From: DASQBT01 sp049578545
Lineage (GTDB): Bacteria; Pseudomonadota; Gammaproteobacteria; Burkholderiales; Thiobacillaceae
Direction: 5' to 3'
Length of the DNA: 64,000 bases
Assembly (NCBI GenBank): GCA_049578545.1
Contig: JBAUMF010000052.1
Coordinates: 1 to 64,000 of the forward strand
The notes under the pieces are model-generated. The model saw nothing but the letters and a program-made list of their open reading frames with translations. It was not told the origin of the DNA and ran no database searches. The stretch's first letter is position 1, and every line of letters begins with the position of its first letter. Shown one piece after another: positions 53,818-62,215 of this stretch. The position numbers were made by a program, and so were the translations under genes.

Positions 53818-54824
53818 TTCTGTTCACCGAAGACCCTGGGCTGGGTGTAGGTATCAATCAGCGGCGCGCAGATGTTCATGAGCAGGATGGAAAAGGCCAC
53901 GCCATCCGGGTAGCCGCCGAATACGCGAATCAGAACGGTGAGAAAGCCTGCTCCAGCACCGAAGATAATCTTGCCAAGCGGAGTGGATGAACCCGATACC
54001 GGGTCGGTGGCGATGAAGAATGCGCCGAGCATGGCCGAGGGAGCGGCGATCTGAAACCAGGGAGGCGCGTAGCGGCTGATATCAGCGAAGTGCAGGAAGC
54101 CGGCGGTGAGCCAGATGCCGGCGAGAAAGGCGGCCGGCACGTGCCAGGTGATGATGCGCATGAGCCACAGCCCAATGCCACCGATCAGATACATGGCCGC
54201 GATCCACTCCCAGCCGGTGCCGCCGACATCACCGAAGAGGGGTGTGGCCATGATCTCCTGCAGCGTATGCTGCTGCATCAACTGCGTGCGCAAGGTGTCG
54301 AGCGGTGTTGCCTGGGCAATGGCATCCAGTCTTATGCCTTCTGGCAGTCCGCTGCCGAAAATATAGCCGAGGCTTTCAGCAAAACTCATCTGATGATGCG
54401 CAAGCTGCAGGGGCAAAGACCATTGCGTCATCTGCGCTGGAAAGGAAATAAGCAGGACGGCAAAGCCGACCATGGCGGGATTGAAAATGTTTTGTCCCAA
54501 ACCGCCATACAGGTGCTTGGCGATAACAATCGCAAACAGCGCGCCGGTGACGGTAAGCCACCATGGCGCCAACGGCGGGAGCGAGAGGGCCAGCAGCCAG
54601 GCGGTGACGATTGCGCTTAAATCCATCAGGAAAGGCTTCACCGGATAGCTGCGCAGTGAGAGCATCAGGGCCTCGAAGCCAAGCGCAGCGACGCTGGCGA
54701 TACACAGGTTGATCAGAATCCCAGGGCCAATGAGCGACGCGTAGACAAGAATGCCGGGCACCAGAGCACCAAGCACCTTGAGCATGACCATTGAAACGCT
54801 GTCGCTTTTTAATATGAAGGACAT
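53814..54824 (-). CDS. rsxD: Rnf/Rsx complex subunit D
   Basis: A 336-residue integral membrane subunit of the NqrB/RnfD family, about nine helices. FIATDPVSGSSTPLGKIIFG contains the SGxxT site for covalent FMN. ALVVAKHLYGGLGQNIFNPAMVGFA-type loop (KHLYGGLGQNIFNPAM) is conserved. It lies 9 bp after rsxC. Confidence 0.95.
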   Translation of the reverse strand: MSFILKSDSVSMVMLKVLGALVPGILVYASLIGPGILINLCIASVAALGFEALMLSLRSYPVKPFLMDLSAIVTAWLLALSLPPLAPWWLTVTGALFAIVIAKHLYGGLGQNIFNPAMVGFAVLLISFPAQMTQWSLPLQLAHHQMSFAESLGYIFGSGLPEGIRLDAIAQATPLDTLRTQLMQQHTLQEIMATPLFGDVGGTGWEWIAAMYLIGGIGLWLMRIITWHVPAAFLAGIWLTAGFLHFADISRYAPPWFQIAAPSAMLGAFFIATDPVSGSSTPLGKIIFGAGAGFLTVLIRVFGGYPDGVAFSILLMNICAPLIDTYTQPRVFGEQK

Positions 54825-54833
54825 TGCAAATTG

Positions 54834-56489
54834 TCAGTGTTGTTCGGGTTCGACCGGCAGTTTGGCAATCTCGCGGATTTTAGCTCGGCGCGCCTCGATC
54901 TCCTGAATTTCCCTTCTTTGTTCGTCGGTGAGGCTCTCGGTGTTTTTCGGTGTGACGCCTTCCTTCTTTGCCTTGGCACGCGCCAGGGCGGCGTCGATCA
55001 ACGCCTTCTTCTTGGCGGCTTCTGCATCGATGCTGGTCCCGGCAGCGGCTAGGTCTTCCTTCTTTGACTGGAACTTCGCCGCATGTTTTTCTGCACGCTC
55101 ATGCTTTTCGCGCTCTTCTCGGAACAGGCGAAATTCGTGGCGCTGGCGCGCCAGATCGGCGGCATTCTTTTCCTTTTCGCGTGCCCAGATTTCGCTCTTG
55201 GCGAAATGGTAGAAGTCGACCAGTGGAATGTGGCTGGGGCAGACATAAGTGCAGCAACCGCATTCGATGCAATCGAACAGGTGCAGCTCCTGCGCGCGAC
55301 CGAAGTTGCGCGATTTTGCAAACCAGTAAAGGTCCTGCGGTTGCAGATCAGCCGGACAGGCCTGTGCGCATGCACCGCAGCGGATGCACGGCATGGGTTT
55401 CGGTCTGGGCGGCAAGAGTTCATCGGACATCGCGAGCAGGCAATTGGTGGCCTTGACCACAGGCACGTGCGGGCTGCGAACCTGGATCCCCATCATTGGG
55501 CCGCCCATGATGATGCCGGTGAGGCCATCGCGCTCGCCCGCGTGAATCATCAACTCATCCATGGGCGTGCCGATCAGCACTTCAAAATTCTGCGGCCGCA
55601 GAACATGACCGGTAACCGTGACCAGGCGCGAGATCAAGGGCTCGCCATGAAAAACCGCACGGGCCAGGGCATACGCCGTGCCGACGTTGAACACCTGCAC
55701 GCCGATGTCGGTTGAACGCCCTCCGGAAGGCGTGTCCAGGTTAAGCAGGGTCTTGACGATCTGCTTGCCACCACCGCCCGGGTAGATCGTTGGCATGGTG
55801 ACGACTTCGACATCAAAGGGCAGCGCTTTCGCTGCAACTGTCATCGCATCGATGGCTGCCGGCTTGTTGTCTTCGATACCCGCCAGCACCTCGGTGGACT
55901 GGAGCATGTGATGCATGACGATGGCACCCTGCAAAATCTCTTCTGCGCGTTCCTGCATCAGGCGGTCGTCGCAGGTGATCCAGGGTTCGCATTCCCCGCC
56001 GTTGAGAATGAGGGTGCGGATGGCCGGCGGCGTCCCCGGGTCGAGTTTGATGAAACTGGGAAACACTGCGCCACCCAGACCGGCGAGGCCCATATCCCTG
56101 AGTTGATCGCGCAGCGCGCTGGGATCGAGGTTAAGGTAATCGATCGGGTAATGTTCGATCCACTCGTCCTTGCCGTCGCTTTCGATGGTGATGCACAGGT
56201 CGGGCAGGCCTGACGGATGGGGCACGGTCTGCATGCTGATGGCGGTGACGGTTCCCGAAGTGGGCGCGTGGATGGCCGTGGAAACATAGCCTTCGGCCTT
56301 GCCGATCATCTGCCCCTTGAGCACATGCTCGCCCACCGCGGCGATCGGTTTTGCAGGCTGGCCGATATGCTGGCGCAACGGCACGATGAGCTTCTTGGGG
56401 ATGAAGGCCGGATGGATCGGTTTACTGGCGGATTCGCTCTTGTGTTCGGCCGGATGCACACCGCCGTTGAAGCGGTAGACTTCCCTCAT
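54834..56489 (-). CDS. rsxC: Rnf/Rsx complex subunit C
   Basis: A 551-residue peripheral subunit that accepts electrons from NADH or ferredoxin. It has an N-terminal GGVHPAEHKSES, the flavin/NADH-type domain (GLAGLGGAVFPSFIKL), a SLBB segment, and two 4Fe-4S motifs, CIRCGACAQACPADL and CIECGCCTYVCPSH. The C-terminal 110 residues form a Lys/Glu/Ala coiled coil, shorter than in E. coli RsxC. Its ATG overlaps the stop of the 37-codon ORF. Confidence 0.95.
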   Translation of the reverse strand: MREVYRFNGGVHPAEHKSESASKPIHPAFIPKKLIVPLRQHIGQPAKPIAAVGEHVLKGQMIGKAEGYVSTAIHAPTSGTVTAISMQTVPHPSGLPDLCITIESDGKDEWIEHYPIDYLNLDPSALRDQLRDMGLAGLGGAVFPSFIKLDPGTPPAIRTLILNGGECEPWITCDDRLMQERAEEILQGAIVMHHMLQSTEVLAGIEDNKPAAIDAMTVAAKALPFDVEVVTMPTIYPGGGGKQIVKTLLNLDTPSGGRSTDIGVQVFNVGTAYALARAVFHGEPLISRLVTVTGHVLRPQNFEVLIGTPMDELMIHAGERDGLTGIIMGGPMMGIQVRSPHVPVVKATNCLLAMSDELLPPRPKPMPCIRCGACAQACPADLQPQDLYWFAKSRNFGRAQELHLFDCIECGCCTYVCPSHIPLVDFYHFAKSEIWAREKEKNAADLARQRHEFRLFREEREKHERAEKHAAKFQSKKEDLAAAGTSIDAEAAKKKALIDAALARAKAKKEGVTPKNTESLTDEQRREIQEIEARRAKIREIAKLPVEPEQH

Positions 56490-56599
56490 GTGGCCGCCTC
56501 CATTACCCGGTCACAAACATCTGGCGTCAGTGTGTCGGCGGCAGGCCGCATCCGCGGGCGCGCCGATCCCCGCAAGCGGGGCCCCTCTTTGCTGCTCAT
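56486..56599 (-). CDS. 37-codon ORF between rsxB and rsxC, contains REP-like core
   Basis: The ORF begins in the ATGA overlapping the rsxB stop and ends in the ATGA overlapping the rsxC start. It opens MSSKEG, like the ORF after rsxE. The product is Arg/Pro/Ala-rich with no motif. It includes a perfect hairpin CCCCGC-AA-GCGGGG (56568-56581). It is probably a small repeat insert that keeps translational coupling; whether the peptide matters is unknown. Confidence 0.4.
   Translation of the reverse strand: MSSKEGPRLRGSARPRMRPAADTLTPDVCDRVMEAAT
56532..56581. repeat. Repeat core, copy 2 (between rsxB and rsxC)
   Basis: Fifty bp beginning GTGTCGGCG, with GCATCCGCGGGCGCGCCGA in the centre and the CCCCGCAAGCGGGG palindrome at the end. 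Related to 52311-52362. Confidence 0.6.
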
Positions 56600-57147
56600 G
56601 CGGCCGGCCTCAGGCGAGTGACCGGATACTTCCATTTCCAGCTCGCGAGGTCTTCCGCAATCGGCACCATGTGAATGCAGTCCACGGGGCAGGGGCTCAG
56701 GCATAGCTCGCATCCGGTGCATTCGCAGGCGATGATGGTGTGCATCTGCTTGGCCGCGCCGAGGATGGCATCGACCGGGCAGGCCTGGAGGCAGAGCGTG
56801 CAGCCGATGCAGAGATTCTCGTCGATGACCGCGACACTTTTCGGTTTGGGAGCACCGTGTTCCGCATTAAGCGGCTTGATTTCCACGCCTAGCAGTTCGG
56901 CAAGCTTGCGCACGCCGTCCTCGCCGCCGGGCGGACACTGATTGATGTCCGCTTCACCTTTGGCAATGGCAGTGGCGTAAGGCTTGCAGCCGGGAAAACC
57001 GCACTGGCCGCACTGGGTCTGCGGCAGAATCGCGTCGATCTTGTCGACCAGCGGGTCGCCCTCTACCTTGAAGCGGATGGCCGAAAAGCCCAGTACGGCC
57101 CCAACCACGACGCCGATACCGACCATTACCAGGATCGCTTCGAACAT
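56596..57147 (-). CDS. rsxB: Rnf/Rsx complex subunit B
   Basis: A 183-residue membrane-anchored ferredoxin-like subunit. N-terminal helix (AILVMVGIGVVVGAVLGFSAI), the C-x2-C-x4-C cluster region TQCGQCGFPGCKPYATAIA, and two 4Fe-4S motifs (CIGCTLCLQACPVDAI, CTGCELCLSPCPVDCI). The frame is open far upstream, but that part is antisense-like rsxA sequence; the ATG at 57147 overlaps the rsxA stop by 1 bp. Confidence 0.95.
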   Translation of the reverse strand: MFEAILVMVGIGVVVGAVLGFSAIRFKVEGDPLVDKIDAILPQTQCGQCGFPGCKPYATAIAKGEADINQCPPGGEDGVRKLAELLGVEIKPLNAEHGAPKPKSVAVIDENLCIGCTLCLQACPVDAILGAAKQMHTIIACECTGCELCLSPCPVDCIHMVPIAEDLASWKWKYPVTRLRPAA

Positions 57148-57725
57148 TATTTGAGGTGAATGAGTCCGGCAAAACCCATGAACGCCAGGCTCATCAGCCC
57201 GGCAGTGACCATGGCAATGCTCACGCCCTGAAACGGGCTGGGTACGTCCGCGCCCTCCAGTTTTTCGCGGATACCGGCGAACAGGATCATGGCCAGGGTA
57301 AAGCCGAGGGCTCCACCCATGCCGAAAAACAGCGACTCGACAAAATTGTGCCGGGCCTGGACGTTGAGCAGGGGTATGCCCAGCACCGCGCAGTTCGTGG
57401 TGATAAGCGGCAGGTAGATACCGAGCACCTGATACAGGACCGGACTGGTTTTGTGGATGATCATTTCGGTGAATTGCACGATGCCGGCAATGACCACGAT
57501 GAAGGAGAGCGTGCGCAGATAGAACAGCTCGGGCCCGAGCAGATACTGGTTGATCAGGTAACTTGCGCCTGAAGCCAGCGTGAGCACAAATGTGGTAGCG
57601 AGTCCCATGGATATCGCGGTCTCGAGTTTCTTCGAAACGCCCATGAAGGGACAAAGGCCCAGTATTTTGGCCAGGACAATGTTGTTGACGAACACCGTGC
57701 CGAGCAGGATGAGTAGGTATTCCAA
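57147..57725 (-). CDS. rsxA: Rnf/Rsx complex subunit A
   Basis: A 192-residue integral membrane protein with six helices. EYLLILLGTVFVNNIVLAKILGLCPFMGVSKKLETA is the conserved opening with the Cys of the intramembrane Fe-S site; LGIYLPLITTNCAVLGIPLL holds the second. First gene of rsxABCDGE. Rnf complexes couple NADH-ferredoxin electron transfer to ion gradients, or in E. coli reset SoxR. Confidence 0.95.
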   Translation of the reverse strand: MEYLLILLGTVFVNNIVLAKILGLCPFMGVSKKLETAISMGLATTFVLTLASGASYLINQYLLGPELFYLRTLSFIVVIAGIVQFTEMIIHKTSPVLYQVLGIYLPLITTNCAVLGIPLLNVQARHNFVESLFFGMGGALGFTLAMILFAGIREKLEGADVPSPFQGVSIAMVTAGLMSLAFMGFAGLIHLK

Positions 57726-57788
57726 GGCGGGACCAATTCAAGCGATGGGTAATTATCCGCCGAGTCCCGCTTCGTCTCAACCACGAAT

Positions 57789-58904
57789 TCAGGAAAAATA
57801 TACCACCTTGGATGCCTCAACATAAGGCAGGTTGAGTGCGGCTGCAACAGCCGGGTGGGTGAGCTTCCCGTGGCACACATTCAACCCGGACAGCAGCCCT
57901 GAATCCTCCGTCATCGCGGCCAGGCCCTTGCCGGCCAGGGACTGGGCATGAGGCAGCACCAGCGGGGCCAGGGCCTGGGTGGCGGTGCGGGCACAGGCCG
58001 CAGGCATGTTCGTGACGCAATAATGAACCACACCTTCCTCGATATAGGTCGGCTGATCATGGGTGGTTGGGCGGGACGTTTCCGCAATGCCGCCCTGATC
58101 GATGGAAACATCAACGAAGGCCGAGCCATCGGCCATGGCGGCCATGTGGGCGCGGGTCAGCAGGTTTGGCGCACGTGCGCCGGGGATGAGCACGGCGCCG
58201 ATCAGCAGGTCGGCGCAGGCGGACCACTTGGCCACCGATTCCGGCGTGGACAGAATGGTCTTGATGCGGCCGTGAAAGACCTGGTCGATAAAGGCCAGCT
58301 TTTGCGGATTCCGGTCAAGCAGGACTGCTTCCGCGCCCATGCCTGCCGCAACTTGCGCGGCGTTGATGCCTACGGTTCCGCCGCCGATGATGACCACGCG
58401 GCCTGGGGCAACGCCGGGAACACCGGGCAGCAGCACGCCGCGCCCGCCACCAGCCATGGTCAGGGCCTGCGCGCCTGCCTGTACAGCTATGCGCCCCGCC
58501 AGTGAGGACATGGGCGTCAGCAGGGGAAGGCCACCTGACCTGTCGGTCACCGTTTCAAAAGCGACACCGGTAATCTTCTTGTCGAGCAAGCCTTGGGCAA
58601 GTTCAGGCTCGGCCGCCAGATGCAGATAGCTGAAGACGATCTGGTCTTCATGCAGCAATGCCACCTCCCCTGACTGTGGTTCCTTGACCTTTACGATCAA
58701 ATCCGCCTCGTAAACCGGCTCCGCTGTTGCTGCGATTTCCGCTCCGGCGGCGAGGTAATCCTTGTCCTGGTAGCCGATGCCTGCGGCTGCGCCGGTTTGC
58801 ACGCGTACCGTGTGCCCGGCCTGAACCAGTTGGCGAGCGCCGGCGGGCGTGACGGCAACGCGGTACTCCTGATTCTTGATTTCCTTGGGAATGCCGATGA
58901 GCAT
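57789..58904 (-). CDS. ald: Alanine dehydrogenase
   Basis: A 371-residue NAD-dependent enzyme interconverting alanine and pyruvate plus ammonia. MLIGIPKEIKNQEYRVAVTPAGA is the family start; GVAPGRVVIIGGGTVGINAAQVAAGMGAEAVLLDRN is the NAD fold; VKVKEPQ and SSLAGRIAVQAGA are also conserved. It lies upstream of rsxA on the same strand by 63 bp and may feed NADH, though a link is not shown. Confidence 0.95.
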   Translation of the reverse strand: MLIGIPKEIKNQEYRVAVTPAGARQLVQAGHTVRVQTGAAAGIGYQDKDYLAAGAEIAATAEPVYEADLIVKVKEPQSGEVALLHEDQIVFSYLHLAAEPELAQGLLDKKITGVAFETVTDRSGGLPLLTPMSSLAGRIAVQAGAQALTMAGGGRGVLLPGVPGVAPGRVVIIGGGTVGINAAQVAAGMGAEAVLLDRNPQKLAFIDQVFHGRIKTILSTPESVAKWSACADLLIGAVLIPGARAPNLLTRAHMAAMADGSAFVDVSIDQGGIAETSRPTTHDQPTYIEEGVVHYCVTNMPAACARTATQALAPLVLPHAQSLAGKGLAAMTEDSGLLSGLNVCHGKLTHPAVAAALNLPYVEASKVVYFS

Positions 58905-59249
58905 GGATGCGCCCCTTTCTACTTGCAGCGTACTTTACTTGATTGTTGATCCGTTCACGGCTGGCGTGCAATACGGCGCAAGGATCGTCCCGGTACTCGT
59001 AATGCCTGTCAGTGCTTGCGTAATACTAGCGGCGTTCCGTGCGTCGCCTCCGAGCTGGTGCTGCGTGGGGCGTATTCGGCAGGGCAGCGGGTCACGCTTG
59101 TCTTGCAGCACGTTGCTGTGAGCTTGATGCCAATTATCAGCCAAGGCAGCTTTAACGGCTCCCATCAGTTCCTCGCGCGTTGTCCGCTCGTGCGTCGACG
59201 AGATCCGCGAGCCGTGGCAACGCGGGCATTGACCGATTAGGGTTCCTGG
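58905..59249. other. 345-bp gap between kup and ald
   Basis: The kup frame stays open past its stop and encodes a stretch with CPRCHGSRISSTHERTTREELMG-like text before a 76-codon ORF (59165-58935). There is no Shine-Dalgarno for it and no recognised family. It may be decayed sequence. No RNA gene was seen. Confidence 0.35.
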
Positions 59250-61124
59250 TTAGATCTCGATCTGTGTGCCCAGTTCGATCACCCGGTTGGGCGGAAGCTT
59301 GAAAAACTCCATTGCCGATTCCGCGCTGCGCGACATCCACGCGAACAGAGCCTCACGCCAGATCGCCATGCCAGGAAGTTTGCTGGGGATGACGGTTTCG
59401 CGGTTGAGGAAGAAGGACGTTTCCATCATGTTGAATTCGAGCCCCTGGGAGGCACAGAGCTCGAGGGCACGAGGGATGTCAGGCTCGTCCTTGAATCCGT
59501 AGCGGACCATGATGCGCCAGGCACCATGGCCCAGGTCATGAATCCGGACCCGTTCCTGATCGGAAATGTTGGGAATTTCTTCCGTAAGCACGGTCAGGAA
59601 TACAACCCGTTCATGCAGTACCTTGTTGTGTATCAGGTTGTGAAATAGCGCATGGGGTACGGTGATTCGGTTGGTGGTAAGAAACACCGCTGTGCCGGGC
59701 ACACGGGTGGGGGGATATTCCAGGAGTTGCCTCAGGAAAGGCTCGAGCGCCAGATCTTCGTTTGTTTGACGTGCCAGCAGCAGGGCACGGCCTTTCTTCC
59801 ATGACGACAACATAATGAAAACGCTCACGCCGATGACCAGTGGAAACCAGCCACCATGCGGAATCTTGGGGACGTTGGCGGCAAAAAATGTCAGGTCTAC
59901 GGTCAGGAACAGTAGTGCAAGCGAGGTAACCGCCCATAGGTTCTTCTTCCACAAGGCGTAGGCAACAAGTGATGCCAACAGGGTATCGATGGCCATGGTG
60001 CCCGTTACGGCAATCCCGTACGCAGCCGCCAGGTTGGATGAGTTGCGCAGACCCAGTACAAGGGCAGCCACACCGACGGCAAGCATGGTATTGATGAAGG
60101 GAATATAGACTTGGCCGATTTCGCTATGGGAGGTATGCAGCACGTGCATGCGCGGGAGGTAACCCAACTGGATGGCCTGGCGAGTGATGGAGAATGCGCC
60201 GGAAATAACCGCCTGCGACGCAATGACGGTTGCGGCGGTGGCCAGGATGATGAGCGGAAATAAGGCCCAGCCCGGGGCCATGCGGTAAAACGGGTTCTCC
60301 AGTGCGGCCGGATTGCCGAGGATCAGCGCACCCTGGCCAAAGTAATTCAACAGCAGCGCTGGCAGGGTTAATCCGCTCCAGGCAATGCGGATAGCCTGTT
60401 TGCCGAAATGCCCCATGTCGGCGTAGAGCGCCTCCGCACCGGTAACGGCCAGGACAACCGAACCCAGGGCAAGAAATGCCGAGCTCTGGTTGATCTGGAA
60501 GAAAGCGAATCCATAGACCGGGTTCGCTGCGAGCAGAACGTGGGGGTTGTGCATGATTTCCTTGACGCCTAACAGGGCCAGCACCAAAAACCATAGAAGC
60601 ATGACCGGCCCGAAGAAATTGCCAACGTTGCCGGTACCCCAGCGTTGCAAGAAGAAAAGCCCAGCGAGGATGGCCAGCGCTAGCGGAATGATTGCCTCTT
60701 CGAGCCCGGGTGCGGCCACCTGCAGGCCTTCCACCGCAGACAGCACTGAGATCGCAGGAGTGATGACCCCGTCGCCATAGAACAGCGATGCCCCGAAAAC
60801 GCCAAGTGACAGGAACGCCCACTTCAGGCGTGGATATTCATGCACCGCTTGCTGCGCAAGCGCAATAAGCGCCATGATGCCGCCTTCTCCACGGTTGTCG
60901 GCGCGCATGATGAACACTATGTATTTGAGCGACACCACGATCATGAGCGACCAGAACACCAGGGACAACATGCCCATTACGTTGGCCTCATCCGGACCGA
61001 TCTGGTGACTCAGGTGGAATACCTCCTTCACTGCGTACAACGGACTGGTACCGATATCGCCGAAGACGACGCCTGCTGCGCCAATAACCAGGGTTGGCAA
61101 AGTGCTTTTATTCTCGTTGCTCAT
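59250..61124 (-). CDS. kup: Low-affinity potassium transport protein Kup
   Basis: A 624-residue KUP/HAK/KT K+ symporter with about twelve helices and a cytoplasmic C-terminal domain. VFGDIGTSPLYAVKEVF is the family signature; FYGDGVITPAISVLSAVEGL and QAIQLGYLPRMHVLHTSHSEIGQVYIPFIN follow. Length is normal. It lies 6 bp downstream of pyrD on the same strand. Confidence 0.96.
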   Translation of the reverse strand: MSNENKSTLPTLVIGAAGVVFGDIGTSPLYAVKEVFHLSHQIGPDEANVMGMLSLVFWSLMIVVSLKYIVFIMRADNRGEGGIMALIALAQQAVHEYPRLKWAFLSLGVFGASLFYGDGVITPAISVLSAVEGLQVAAPGLEEAIIPLALAILAGLFFLQRWGTGNVGNFFGPVMLLWFLVLALLGVKEIMHNPHVLLAANPVYGFAFFQINQSSAFLALGSVVLAVTGAEALYADMGHFGKQAIRIAWSGLTLPALLLNYFGQGALILGNPAALENPFYRMAPGWALFPLIILATAATVIASQAVISGAFSITRQAIQLGYLPRMHVLHTSHSEIGQVYIPFINTMLAVGVAALVLGLRNSSNLAAAYGIAVTGTMAIDTLLASLVAYALWKKNLWAVTSLALLFLTVDLTFFAANVPKIPHGGWFPLVIGVSVFIMLSSWKKGRALLLARQTNEDLALEPFLRQLLEYPPTRVPGTAVFLTTNRITVPHALFHNLIHNKVLHERVVFLTVLTEEIPNISDQERVRIHDLGHGAWRIMVRYGFKDEPDIPRALELCASQGLEFNMMETSFFLNRETVIPSKLPGMAIWREALFAWMSRSAESAMEFFKLPPNRVIELGTQIEI

Positions 61125-61130
61125 GACGGG

Positions 61131-62159
61131 CTATTTATTGGCGTAGTTGCACAAGCTGCGTACACAGTCTGACACGACTTTGGGGCCGCGGTAAATGAGG
61201 CTGGTGTAGATTTGGACCAGTTTGGCGCCCGCATTAAATTTCTCCCGCGCATCTGCAGCGGAAAAGATTCCGCCCACGCCAATGATGGGTACTTCGCCTT
61301 TGAGCTCACTATGCAGTTGGCGAATGACCCCGGTCGAGAGATTGCGTAACGGGATACCCGACAAGCCGCCGGCCTCCTGTCCATGGCGCAGATGTGTGAC
61401 CCGGTCACGTGATAACGTGGTGTTGGTAGCGATCACGGCGTCCATGCGATGTCGACGCAGAAGTGTGGAGATTGAAGTAATTTGTCCGGCTTCCAGGTCA
61501 GGAGCAATTTTCAGCGCGATAGGTACGTAGCGGCCGTGAATATCCGTGAGCTCCTGCTGGCGGCCTTTCAATTCAGCCAGCAGCCCGTCCAGCGCATCGG
61601 CCCCCTGCAATTCGCGCAGGTTTTTTGTATTGGGTGAGGAGATGTTCACCGTAACATAGCTCGCATGAGCATAGACAGCCGACAGACAGGTAGCATAATC
61701 GTCGGTGGCTTTTCCGATGGGCGTATCCGCGTTCTTGCCAATATTTATGCCGAGTATGCCTTTATATTTTGCGCGTTTGACGTTTTCGATCAGCGCAACG
61801 GCGCCCGCATTATTGAATCCCATGCGATTAATGATGGCGTGAGCCTCGGGCAACCTGAACAAGCGCGGCCTTGGGTTGCCGGCCTGTGGGCGTGGAGTGA
61901 CCGTGCCGATTTCAATGAAGCCGAAACCCAGGTCCGCCAGGGCGTCGATATGTTCACCATTCTTGTCCAGTCCAGCCGCAAGACCGACGGGATTGGAAAA
62001 GGTTAGGCCCATTACCTCAGTGGGACAGCTTGGCAGCCTGAAGCTGGCAAGCTTAAGCAGGCCCAGTTTCTGGGCCTTGTCCAGCAAGGAAAAGCTCAGG
62101 CGATGAGCGGCTTCCGGCTCAAAGGCGAAAAGCAGCGGGCGCAGGAGGGAATACAGCAT
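61131..62159 (-). CDS. pyrD: Dihydroorotate dehydrogenase (quinone), class 2
   Basis: A 342-residue membrane-associated flavoenzyme of pyrimidine synthesis that passes electrons to quinone. N-terminal LYSLLRPLLFAFEPEAAHRLSF is the membrane-binding helix of class 2; GLAAGLDKNGEHIDAL and VNISSPNTKNLRELQ surround FMN, with the catalytic Ser in NISSPN. No Shine-Dalgarno precedes the ATG, and a TATAAT lies only 5 bp upstream, so the transcript may be leaderless. Confidence 0.96.
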   Translation of the reverse strand: MLYSLLRPLLFAFEPEAAHRLSFSLLDKAQKLGLLKLASFRLPSCPTEVMGLTFSNPVGLAAGLDKNGEHIDALADLGFGFIEIGTVTPRPQAGNPRPRLFRLPEAHAIINRMGFNNAGAVALIENVKRAKYKGILGINIGKNADTPIGKATDDYATCLSAVYAHASYVTVNISSPNTKNLRELQGADALDGLLAELKGRQQELTDIHGRYVPIALKIAPDLEAGQITSISTLLRRHRMDAVIATNTTLSRDRVTHLRHGQEAGGLSGIPLRNLSTGVIRQLHSELKGEVPIIGVGGIFSAADAREKFNAGAKLVQIYTSLIYRGPKVVSDCVRSLCNYANK

Positions 62160-62164
62160 GTGAC

Positions 62165-62170
62165 ATTATA
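62165..62170 (-). promoter_or_regulatory. -10 hexamer directly upstream of pyrD
   Basis: Minus-strand TATAAT at 62170-62165. The predicted transcript start coincides with the ATG at 62159. The -35 is weak. Confidence 0.35.
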
Positions 62171-62215
62171 TGACTGTATCGCTGCACCCTAAATCCCCGA
62201 GCTCAAGGCGCGGAA

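Noticed and set aside
54090..54620. 176-codon plus-strand ORF over rsxD
   Set aside because: Antisense shadow of rsxD with low-complexity composition and no Shine-Dalgarno.
57148..57780. 394-residue version of RsxB
   Set aside because: The extra 211 residues are an out-of-frame reading of rsxA; the ATG at 57147 matches RsxB.
60124..60822. 232-codon ORF inside kup
   Set aside because: Shifted reading of kup; rich in Arg/His/Pro as expected for a shadow frame in GC-rich DNA.
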